A stretch of DNA of 64,000 nt from Marinoscillum pacificum (GTDB lineage Bacteria > Bacteroidota > Bacteroidia > Cytophagales > Cyclobacteriaceae): contig NZ_JAMZMJ010000004.1 of NCBI RefSeq assembly GCF_024714495.1, positions 372,001 through 436,000 of the forward strand, given 5' to 3'. Each line of letters opens with the position of its first letter. Within the stretch, counting starts at the first letter, position 1. The notes under the pieces are model-generated. The model did no database searches. It was given only the letters and a program-made list of their open reading frames with translations, and was not told the origin of the DNA. Positions 7,934 through 14,622 of the stretch are shown in pieces. Position numbers and translations under genes: made by a program.

Positions 7934-10900
7934 CTAATTTTTTAAAAGCTGTATTGCTTTAGAAATAATAAGAGAATGCGTGCCATCTTTAACAAACCTA
8001 ACGACATCATTTTTAAATTTATCATTTACAAAAAGTTTACTGCCTTCCTTTTCTTCTGATTGCTGAATTAATTCAATCCCTTTTAAAACCCTAAGTACCT
8101 TTTTATATCCATAATTATATTTATCGATCCCATTGAACCTGACTTTGATTACTTTATCTTCCCATTGTCTCCCCAATTTTCCATTACTAAAATAGAGGTG
8201 AAAATATGCATTTAAGAATGCTTTAGCTCTATCAATATTTTCCTTTAGTGATTCTTCACTATATTTTATTACTTGCTCTACATTCTTATCATATGTACAA
8301 TTAATAAAAATATCCTTATTAATCTTTTCATTCCCATAGTCATTACTCAGATTCAACAACTTGCATTGAATAAATTGAGTTTCACTATCAAACCCACAAT
8401 TATAGAAAAAGGAATAACCGTCAATTATTGAGTTCTCCACAACTATTCCTGAAAAATCAAACTTTATTTTTACCTCTGAGTTTAAATTTACCAATGCTAG
8501 GTTATCCAATTTATTTGGAGACCTTTCAAACAATGTCCTTATCAACCGCGTGTTAGATTCATTATCATTTGGTTTAAATCGGTGGTTTATTCTTAAAGCA
8601 ATATTCAGAATATTACCGCTTGCTCTATTTTTTAACTCCTCGCTAATAATAGTATTTTGATTGATTTGTTCAATAATTTCAGAAACCATCAAATGATCAT
8701 CTTCTTCCCACCTACGTATCCTTTTTGATACCTCAATATTCAAACCAGAATCATACCAGCAACTCTCTGCAATTATTTCAATAAGATTTCTGCCTATAGA
8801 TGGCTTACTTGTTTCCTTGAAATTGAAAAATTCTGCTATTTCTACAGCTCTGAATACTTCAATAAAGAAATCATATCTAAACCTTATTTGAGAAGGAGAG
8901 CTAATCAAGAAAGGGTGTGATTTAAAAGCTTCCAAATTTACTTCATCAATATGTCGATGAAGTGCATTACGCATTTCACTTTTTAAGTTCCTTGTTTTAA
9001 TATTCCCTCTTTTATCATTTGACAAATAACAGAAAAACTGAATCTGTTCATCAACCCTAATTTGTCCAACACGTTTCATTTCCCGATCACAGACTCTGTA
9101 TAATATGTAATCGTTATTCACTTTTGGATTTAATTTAGAACTAGCAAAATCTGTTAAGTCAAGCTCTAAATCTTCGCCAGAAAGCGATATTACTGATTGA
9201 ATTATATCAAGAACGTACGGATGAAAGAGCTCATCACCCTCCTCAAACCTGAATTCGTCAGCCATCTTCATGGCTTTTTTCTGTTTTGAAGTTTTATCCA
9301 GACTTTTCTCAAAAAACTGAACCGCTTGATTACGATCGAAAGGTTTAAGATCTATAACATCGAATTTAAAATCCGTTATGGCATTATTCCAAAAATGAGT
9401 CCTACATGTTATGATTACCTTTCCACTACCTAAATCTTTAGACGAATCTTCAATTGACTTTAAAAAAGCTTCTACATCGAAACCAGGAACCTTAGAAATA
9501 ACCTCATCTAATCCATCAATTACGACTAGAAAATTTCCTGCATCCAGGTTTAAGTAGAAAAGCTCTTCTGATAATTTCTCTCCTTCTAATTGATTATCAT
9601 TAAATAAGGCTTCATAGAAATTATAAACAGATAATTTAGTTACGTGATTCGCTCTTTTGAGCAAATTATCCTTAATTAACAATGAATCAATAAACAGAGG
9701 AATAGTTTCAGGAGATAATTGTAAAAATCTATCCATGAGATAATGGGCAAACGTAGTTTTCCCAATCCCTCCTGTTCCTTTCAAAATAATGATTGGCTCA
9801 GATTCCTTGTTTCTCCAAATATCAATGTATTTCTCAATGTCGGTTACATCATTGGTACTCGAATAGGAGGGGATAATAAAATGTGCTATTTGAAGAAAAT
9901 CCTCTGTTGAATTAGTTATGTCTGTTTTGGGTGTGCATGAATTTCTAATAAAATCATCTATATAAAAAGTGTTTATTGGAGAAAACAATCTTTGAACATT
10001 AGCCAATCTTCTTGAAGGATCAGTTTGTCCTTTTTCTTTTTGAAGTAAGATTACTAAACTCTGTTTTTCAATTACTTTTTGATGGGTAGTAAATAAATGT
10101 TTAACAGTTTGGGTCAAATTTATTCCAGAGTACAAGTACAAATAATGCGTCAATTTTTTTATTACTGGATCTATTTCTTGAAAAAGTTGATACCCAATTT
10201 TAAGACTCTTTTCTTCGTACTTACCAATTTCAGTGAAAGCGGCATTACGTTTATATAGCCTTAGCACATTATGAAATCTTGAATAACCTTTAAAATCCCT
10301 TTTATCTAAGTCATTTTGAATACTAAAAATAAATTCACCTCCCTTATGACCTTTCATTCTAAGTGGGTGGCCTTGGGGAGACTGTAATTCATTGTCTGCG
10401 AACGAGTCTTTCACATGATCTATTAATTTTCCTATTCTAAATTCCTTTTCCGCTGTTTCTAAATATTCAATTATATATTTAGCAAAATCACTATTTAAGA
10501 GTGGATCTTTGGGAGCCCAAGATTCATCAAATGCTGAAACCAATGCCCATCTTGAATTTCTTTCACCATACTCATCAATTGATTTTGATGACTCTTCACT
10601 AATAAGAAGCGAATGTGAGAAACAGCTATCAACTATTAAAAACAAGTGTTTACAGCTAATTTGACTTAAAAGAGTAATAATTGTATCATTTCCAATCCAA
10701 GTTGTATAATCATTCTTGCCGTCTACAGGAATCCAAAAACCCCTTTTTGATCCTGAATCATAATGACCATGACCAGAATAAAAAACTACTAAGTTATCGC
10801 GAGACTCAACTTTTGAAGCTATAGATTTGAAAACTTCCTGAATATTATAATTTGAGGCGGAAGAGTCAAATAGCTCAAATGTATGCTCTTCTTCGAAATG

Positions 10901-11011
10901 ATATTGATTATACAAGACATCTCTAAAATCTTTGACATCTTTGACACAATTAGATAATGTAGATTGACTTTGGTACTTGTCAATTCCGATTAGTAATAGA
11001 TAATTTTTCAA
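7934..11011 (-). CDS. Caspase-NACHT (NLR-like) protein, probable antiviral defence
   Basis: A 1025-residue STAND protein. The N-terminal caspase-like (C14) domain spans about residues 1-230, with the catalytic pair visible: His81 in YSGHGH and Cys130 in LIVDSC. A linker with helices (240-400) follows. The NACHT NTPase starts near 405 with the P-loop GTGGIGKTT (412-420), Walker B LVVIDGLDE (495-503) and an ITCR sensor (534-537). The C-terminal 400 residues are helical, with a short pentapeptide-like stretch near 860-900 (FDFSGIVVENSIIDGYSF); they are probably the target-sensing part. Bacterial NACHT and caspase-STAND proteins are known phage-defence genes that kill the cell on sensing infection; that role is inferred here. 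The start is a TTG at 11011. The gene is visibly more AT-rich than its neighbours and stands alone. Confidence 0.88.
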   Translation of the reverse strand: MKNYLLLIGIDKYQSQSTLSNCVKDVKDFRDVLYNQYHFEEEHTFELFDSSASNYNIQEVFKSIASKVESRDNLVVFYSGHGHYDSGSKRGFWIPVDGKNDYTTWIGNDTIITLLSQISCKHLFLIVDSCFSHSLLISEESSKSIDEYGERNSRWALVSAFDESWAPKDPLLNSDFAKYIIEYLETAEKEFRIGKLIDHVKDSFADNELQSPQGHPLRMKGHKGGEFIFSIQNDLDKRDFKGYSRFHNVLRLYKRNAAFTEIGKYEEKSLKIGYQLFQEIDPVIKKLTHYLYLYSGINLTQTVKHLFTTHQKVIEKQSLVILLQKEKGQTDPSRRLANVQRLFSPINTFYIDDFIRNSCTPKTDITNSTEDFLQIAHFIIPSYSSTNDVTDIEKYIDIWRNKESEPIIILKGTGGIGKTTFAHYLMDRFLQLSPETIPLFIDSLLIKDNLLKRANHVTKLSVYNFYEALFNDNQLEGEKLSEELFYLNLDAGNFLVVIDGLDEVISKVPGFDVEAFLKSIEDSSKDLGSGKVIITCRTHFWNNAITDFKFDVIDLKPFDRNQAVQFFEKSLDKTSKQKKAMKMADEFRFEEGDELFHPYVLDIIQSVISLSGEDLELDLTDFASSKLNPKVNNDYILYRVCDREMKRVGQIRVDEQIQFFCYLSNDKRGNIKTRNLKSEMRNALHRHIDEVNLEAFKSHPFLISSPSQIRFRYDFFIEVFRAVEIAEFFNFKETSKPSIGRNLIEIIAESCWYDSGLNIEVSKRIRRWEEDDHLMVSEIIEQINQNTIISEELKNRASGNILNIALRINHRFKPNDNESNTRLIRTLFERSPNKLDNLALVNLNSEVKIKFDFSGIVVENSIIDGYSFFYNCGFDSETQFIQCKLLNLSNDYGNEKINKDIFINCTYDKNVEQVIKYSEESLKENIDRAKAFLNAYFHLYFSNGKLGRQWEDKVIKVRFNGIDKYNYGYKKVLRVLKGIELIQQSEEKEGSKLFVNDKFKNDVVRFVKDGTHSLIISKAIQLLKN

Positions 11012-11060
11012 GGCAGTGAATATTGATTAGTAATATGGCAAAATATTACACTTACCTCAT

Positions 11061-11096
11061 AAAAAAAAGGAGAACCAAATGAATGACTCTCCTTTT
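11061..11096 (-). terminator. Ferritin transcription terminator
   Basis: On the minus strand AAAAGGAGA and TCTCCTTTT arms enclose a loop and are followed by a run of eight T, a good intrinsic terminator 22 bp after the ferritin stop. The distal half of it is the right copy of the 21-bp repeat. Confidence 0.8.
11062..11082 (+). repeat. Right 21-bp direct repeat flanking the caspase-NACHT gene
   Basis: Identical to 7911-7931 in sequence and orientation. Removing one copy and the DNA between them would leave the ferritin terminator intact, so this copy is probably the ancestral one. Confidence 0.75.
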
Positions 11097-11117
11097 ACAG
11101 GTGTATGAATGTTAATC

Positions 11118-11660
11118 TTAAGCTTCTCCAGCATCGTAGCTAACACCTAGAATTCTTTCTTCGATCATACCAAGAGCGATTTTATCTTCTCCCAATACAT
11201 CAAACAATTCTAAGCATCTTCTAGCGATGTATTCTTCTTCAATTTGCTCTGTAACAAACCATCTCAAAAATTCTTCTGTTGCAAGATCTCCTTCTTTACG
11301 ACAAAGTCTTACAATATCGTGGATGGCATCAGTTACTGCAATCTCCATTTCAAGTGCTTTTTCAAAAACACTTCTCAGTTTGTCAAACTCATGCTGAGAC
11401 TGGTCTACAGCAGGCGAGATAGCCTCGCATTCCATGTCTACAAGATAGTGGAAAAACTTCAATTGATGTTTACGTTCTTCATCAGATTGTTTGAAGAAAA
11501 ATTCCGCACAGTTGTCATAGCCTTCTTTGTCACACCAGGCAGCCATTGCCAGGTACGCCGCAGATGACTGAGCTTCCATCTTTACTTGTTTGTTGATTAT
11601 GTCTACGATCTCGTCATTGAGAACAGAGTGTCTTCTTAATATATCCTTCATAGCATTCAA
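11118..11660 (-). CDS. ftnA: Ferritin
   Basis: A 180-residue non-heme ferritin that oxidises Fe2+ and stores Fe3+ in a 24-subunit shell. Ferroxidase residues align with E. coli FtnA: Glu29 (KMEAQSS), Glu62 and His65 (SDEERKH), and the TEQIEEE motif of helix D. The length is close to the family norm with a slightly longer N-terminus; Met4 is an alternative start. It follows a -7-like TTCCTTTG but has no Fur-like box, and it is followed by its own terminator. Placement among heme and ferrous-iron uptake genes makes it the storage part of the island. Confidence 0.95.
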   Translation of the reverse strand: MNAMKDILRRHSVLNDEIVDIINKQVKMEAQSSAAYLAMAAWCDKEGYDNCAEFFFKQSDEERKHQLKFFHYLVDMECEAISPAVDQSQHEFDKLRSVFEKALEMEIAVTDAIHDIVRLCRKEGDLATEEFLRWFVTEQIEEEYIARRCLELFDVLGEDKIALGMIEERILGVSYDAGEA

Positions 11661-11732
11661 AGTGTTTAAATTCTACAACAACAAAGGAACAATAAAAGAT
11701 TGTTATTGAGCTTATCGAATCATAATTTAAAA

Positions 11733-12695
11733 CTATTCTAAAGAAGAGACTTTGTTCGGATTTAAATTAAATGTGGATTCATCAACGGAATGAGAATATT
11801 CACTTTTTGTTTCTTTAATATGGCTTATTTCAATTGGCCACCCCGAATTTAAGTCATATTTAAACTTATACTCTTCAGTAATGTCTATCAGAGGTACGTC
11901 GACATCTTCAGGAATTTCTCGTCCAATTTGCCTGAAGCGATCTTTTGTAGCATTAATCAAAATCTCTATTGCCTCCTCACCGAATTTTTGCTTAATAGTT
12001 ATTTCTCCAACCGCTGCTACCTTATCAAGCTTCGAAAGCTGAAGACTTACATCCACTGGAATTGAACCATTAGTTAGTGGTGATTGCTGTTCCATTTGGA
12101 ATTGTTGTACTTCTCCTTCCGTTACAAGAACTCCATATAAATAATGGAATTGTTGAATCTCCCTCATTAGATGAGATGCTTCGAAAGCTGATTGGTCTAT
12201 ATAAATGGACTTGGTCCTCGAAAAGTCATTCTGCATTTGAGTTCCATATTGTGTAGTACCAAGTTTTTGATATTGGTAAACATATATTTTATTTAAAATA
12301 GGCCGTATCTCCTTCCAGTTTATGATGGTCGTAAAAGTACCAAGCTCATTAGTTCGGTACTTTATCCTTAGTCCTTTCATCTTTTGCAGAACTTCTTCTG
12401 CTAGTTCATCCATAATTTCACCATTGCTTCTAATCTCTGAAGTGAAGTCTTTATAATACCAGTCTAGAGTGTAAGAATCATCTGTAGAATCAGTAACTAC
12501 AAGTTGAATATTCCAGGTTACATCATATAAACTGGATGTATCTTCAAATGCATGTCGAGACCTGTTGTATTGAAAGTCTAGAGTATCCTCAACGTTCCAA
12601 TAACTCATGATAGAGACATCAGAACCATCAACTAATCTTTGAGATTGAGTTTCGAGAAACAATAATGCAAGTAGTATAGCTATAATAAACTTCAT
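11733..12695 (-). CDS. Exported protein of unknown family
   Basis: A 320-residue protein with a clear signal peptide (MKFIIAILLALLFLETQSQ) and no lipobox or membrane segment afterwards. The mature part alternates short beta-type stretches with charged loops (YTLDWYYKDF, YKFKYDLNSGWPIEISHIKETKSEY). It is reminiscent of DUF6263-like periplasmic beta proteins of Bacteroidota, but I cannot name a family with confidence. It stands alone between ferritin and a region of duplicated DNA. Function unknown. Confidence 0.75.
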   Translation of the reverse strand: MKFIIAILLALLFLETQSQRLVDGSDVSIMSYWNVEDTLDFQYNRSRHAFEDTSSLYDVTWNIQLVVTDSTDDSYTLDWYYKDFTSEIRSNGEIMDELAEEVLQKMKGLRIKYRTNELGTFTTIINWKEIRPILNKIYVYQYQKLGTTQYGTQMQNDFSRTKSIYIDQSAFEASHLMREIQQFHYLYGVLVTEGEVQQFQMEQQSPLTNGSIPVDVSLQLSKLDKVAAVGEITIKQKFGEEAIEILINATKDRFRQIGREIPEDVDVPLIDITEEYKFKYDLNSGWPIEISHIKETKSEYSHSVDESTFNLNPNKVSSLE

Positions 12696-13036
12696 TATGG
12701 CACTAATTTATAACCCATGCCAAATTTAGCTGAATTTTGGATTGTCAATCACTACATCAGTTGTTCAGTAGAACGGTTATAATCTCAACCTAAAATCTCG
12801 GTTGTAGCTAAAGGTTTCTAAAAAAGTCCTTTTGTAATTAGTAGGTCTTTGACCTTAAAAAACCTTCCTAACCAGCTGTTTGTGGATGATGTTAGCAACC
12901 CCTCTTGATAGTGATTATCCTAACGAGTTTAGATAGTTCAAATCTCCCCTTTGTAAGGAGAGAGAAAGATGGGTTCTTTATATCTTGATTATTATTTTCA
13001 AATATTTACTCTTCTAAGAAGAATCAAATTGAACTG
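12696..13036. other. Intergenic region with a gene remnant
   Basis: No intact gene is seen. It holds the decayed copy of a gene 3' end (12848-12897), and a CTCCCCTTTGTAAGGAG interspersed palindrome near 12945-12965. The AT-rich tail from 12970 presumably contains the promoter of the orphan gene at 13037, though no good TAnnTTTG element was found. Confidence 0.5.
12848..12897 (-). pseudogene. Remnant copy of the 3' end of the DUF6686-like gene
   Basis: Read on the minus strand it encodes IIHKQLVRKVF followed by a stop, against VIHRQLVRKVF at the end of the gene at 13720. The DNA match runs over about 50 bases with only a few differences and includes some bases after the stop; it breaks off upstream. 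It forms the left direct repeat around the orphan gene at 13037. Confidence 0.72.
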
Positions 13037-13699
13037 ATGAACCCTATCAACCTTGAATCAATTGGTCAATATTTGATGACTAATTCAGCAAATATCTCCG
13101 ATTTTGTAGTTACCTATTCCTTTATGGATCATCTGATTAAATTCACCAGAGAGTCTGATCAAAAAGTTGATTTAATTTCTCTGGTCCTCAATAATGATCA
13201 AAATCCATCCATAAACATTGGGGCTGGAATTGCTCTTAAAAATTTAAATGCAATTAGATCTGATATTTTTCAAACACAACAGAATGGTATTAACATCTGG
13301 AGTACCAACTATTTCAATCTTACAGGACAATCTATTGATCATTTGAATTCGTCCTCCTTAAAAATATCAGATGACGGTAATTTAGATAACTTCCTTATAG
13401 TTTTCGACAACTATTTAATGCAGCAGGCATTACCATTTTTCAATCATATCAATAATGAAAAAGACCTTATTCCTTTGATTGAAAATATCTCAATTCGCGA
13501 ATTGGGCCAACTTTTTACAGGGAGCGGTATTCTTGATAAAGCCATTATTTATAAGCTTTCAAATCATCCAGATGCATTTACTTTTATTGATAACCTGGAA
13601 ACAAGGTACAAAACGAAAATGATTGAGAATCCTACGGAATCTGCGTATAAGGAACATTTGGAGTTAATCCAAAAGGTACAAAGGATACTAGAAATTTAG
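13037..13699 (+). CDS. Orphan 220-residue protein, unknown
   Basis: A soluble, AT-rich coding region on the opposite strand to all its neighbours; no signal peptide, membrane segment or recognisable motif. It is hydrophilic and Asn/Ile-rich, with probable helices at the end (EHLELIQKVQRIL). It lies between two ~50-bp direct repeats derived from the 3' end of the neighbouring iron gene, which suggests acquisition as a cargo unit. No terminator is visible right after it, so transcription could run antisense through the next two genes. The function cannot be guessed from sequence. Confidence 0.65.
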   Translation: MNPINLESIGQYLMTNSANISDFVVTYSFMDHLIKFTRESDQKVDLISLVLNNDQNPSINIGAGIALKNLNAIRSDIFQTQQNGINIWSTNYFNLTGQSIDHLNSSSLKISDDGNLDNFLIVFDNYLMQQALPFFNHINNEKDLIPLIENISIRELGQLFTGSGILDKAIIYKLSNHPDAFTFIDNLETRYKTKMIENPTESAYKEHLELIQKVQRILEI

Positions 13700-13711
13700 T
13701 TAATCCTGTCG

Positions 13712-13761
13712 ATTTGACCTCAAAAAACCTTCCTTACCAGCTGTCTGTGGATGACGCTGTT
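13712..13761 (-). repeat. Right direct repeat (functional gene 3' end)
   Basis: The ancestral copy of the repeat at 12848-12897. It includes the last codons and stop of the DUF6686-like gene plus a few bases beyond. Confidence 0.7.
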
Positions 13762-14058
13762 GAGCTCTAGCATGGTGAAGGCTCCACCGAACAGGTCTTT
13801 AAGCTCAAGGACATTGTGAATAGATAAAGCGAAAATGCGGTCGCAATGTGGCATGTGGATGATCTCCACATCTGGAGTTTCGCTAGAGAGCAATGTAGCT
13901 AAGTCGATTTTCTGGATCTTACGCTTAAAGGTGATCAGTTCACAAGCACGAAACGTCACCGTATCTCCACCAAAGTGAAGAATGTAGTGTTCCGTCGCAT
14001 CACACTGATGCAAAGACGCATTGGCTGTCTCGTATATAAGCTCCTTCGTACTTTCCAT
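13720..14058 (-). CDS. DUF6686-like protein in an iron-regulated two-gene unit
   Basis: About 112 residues. The start is set at 14058 because that ATG (MESTKELIYE) overlaps the stop of the upstream gene as TAATG, a coupled start; an ATG at 14073 would lie inside the upstream gene. No signal peptide. The centre (HQCDATEHYILHFGGDTVTFRACELITFKRKI) and helical end (MLELNSVIHRQL) resemble DUF6686 and the protein at 2111, so the two are likely distant paralogues. Three Cys and several His residues could bind metal. The unit is driven by a promoter with a Fur-like box, so a role in iron homeostasis is inferred. Confidence 0.65.
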   Translation of the reverse strand: MESTKELIYETANASLHQCDATEHYILHFGGDTVTFRACELITFKRKIQKIDLATLLSSETPDVEIIHMPHCDRIFALSIHNVLELKDLFGGAFTMLELNSVIHRQLVRKVF

Positions 14059-14213
14059 TACAATTTTGGACACTTTTTACAGTGTCTTCCCTTCTTCTTA
14101 TACTTCTTGCAGCATTTCTTGAAAACACACTCCGTGCTCTCCATCATTGACCCTTTATCAAATGGGTTGAATGACTGAAATCCGTGCTCCTCTGTAGGTG
14201 TCTCCTTATTCAT
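14058..14213 (-). CDS. 51-residue Cys/Lys-rich protein, iron regulated
   Basis: A small gene running from ATG 14213 to TAA at 14058. The N-terminal half is ordinary (MNKETPTEEHGFQSFNPFDKG), while the C-terminal half is CxxxxxCC then ten residues then CxxC (ECVFKKCCKKYKKKGRHCKKC). Five Cys within a strongly basic stretch suggest a metal-binding or Fe-S-linked mini-protein, possibly contacting nucleic acid. It is directly behind a Fur-like operator and is translationally coupled (TAATG) to the DUF6686-like gene. No named family is recognised with certainty. Confidence 0.7.
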   Translation of the reverse strand: MNKETPTEEHGFQSFNPFDKGSMMESTECVFKKCCKKYKKKGRHCKKCPKL

Positions 14214-14215
14214 TA

Positions 14216-14232
14216 TTTAGAATAATTCTAGA
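14216..14232 (-). promoter_or_regulatory. Fur-like operator (copy 3)
   Basis: TTTAGAA-TAA-TTCTAGA, one mismatch from a perfect inverted repeat, only two bases upstream of the ATG at 14213 and just after the -7 element. Confidence 0.68.
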
Positions 14233-14235
14233 TAG

Positions 14236-14266
14236 CAAAAATCACTTAAAAATCTAGTGCATGCAA
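14236..14266 (-). promoter_or_regulatory. Promoter of the Cys-rich/DUF6686-like unit
   Basis: Minus strand TTGCA, 18 bases, GATTTTTG (one mismatch to TAnnTTTG). The spacing is identical to the other iron-island promoters. Confidence 0.6.
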
Positions 14267-14288
14267 TAGCTATGGTTAGGTATTCATA

Positions 14289-14304
14289 TCACTAGAAGTA
14301 GTGA
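14289..14304. promoter_or_regulatory. 7-2-7 palindrome upstream of the Cys-rich gene
   Basis: TCACTAG-AA-GTAGTGA; heptamers are inverted with a 2-bp gap, nearly the same as the site in front of feoA (16860). It is about 25 bases above the -33 element. Confidence 0.5.
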
Positions 14305-14309
14305 GTTTG

Positions 14310-14354
14310 CCCTGACATATTTCTCATCAAGAAATTTCGTCAGGGATCTTTTTT
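14310..14354 (+). terminator. Plus-strand intrinsic terminator facing away from local genes
   Basis: CCCTGAC and GTCAGGG arms, with an inner stem (ATTTCT/AGAAAT), are followed by ATC and six T on the plus strand only. Both neighbouring genes are on the minus strand, so it would stop plus-strand transcripts, for example read-through from the orphan gene at 13037. Confidence 0.65.
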
Positions 14355-14416
14355 GTGTTTATATCAATTCCATTAGTTCCAGCCAGTCAGACTGGTTTTC
14401 CAACTAAAAGGCACCT

Positions 14417-14478
14417 AATGAATTTTTCGCCTTCCCTTTAGGGAAATCAAGGGCAAAAAGGCGAAATACTAATTCATT
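14417..14478 (-). terminator. Stem-loop after the feo operon
   Basis: Outer arms AATGAATT/AATTCATT and inner arms TTTCGCCTT/AAGGCGAAA lie two bases after the stop of the last feo gene. The T-run is poor, so it may be a processing or interspersed element as well as a terminator. Confidence 0.5.
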
Positions 14479-14480
14479 AT

Positions 14481-14621
14481 TTAGTTTCTACTGGCAATCT
14501 GATTAGCCGCACACTTCTCACAGCCGGGTTGTTTCTTACCTGAAAACTGTAGATACAATCGGCGACCTAAAAAGAACGCTGCTGCTCCAAATAAACCGAT
14601 CACCAGAAGTGTTTGTGCCAT
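14481..14621 (-). CDS. FeoB-associated Cys-rich membrane protein
   Basis: A 46-residue protein, one base after the feoB stop (TAATATG). One membrane helix (about residues 4-20, LLVIGLFGAAAFFLG) is followed by a basic segment and a CxxC pair (GCEKCA, residues 34-37). It matches the small FeoB-associated Cys-rich membrane proteins that occupy the feoC position in many bacteria. The role is unproven; an Fe-S or redox link to FeoB is often suggested. Confidence 0.8.
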   Translation of the reverse strand: MAQTLLVIGLFGAAAFFLGRRLYLQFSGKKQPGCEKCAANQIASRN

Positions 14622-14622
14622 A

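Noticed and set aside
7934-11011. Caspase-NACHT gene as part of a multi-gene defence island (Avs/CBASS-like)
   Set aside because: Neighbours are iron genes; no nuclease, cyclase, reverse transcriptase or second defence gene is adjacent.
7911-11082. Classical transposon around the caspase-NACHT gene
   Set aside because: No transposase or integrase and no terminal inverted repeats at the element ends; only direct repeats.
11244-11567. A 107-codon open frame opposite ferritin
   Set aside because: Shadow of the ferritin frame; ferritin ligands and length are conserved on the other strand.
14383-14395. CCAGTC-A-GACTGG palindrome as a further operator
   Set aside because: Isolated, unlike the other sites, and not near a promoter; may be a weak terminator stem.
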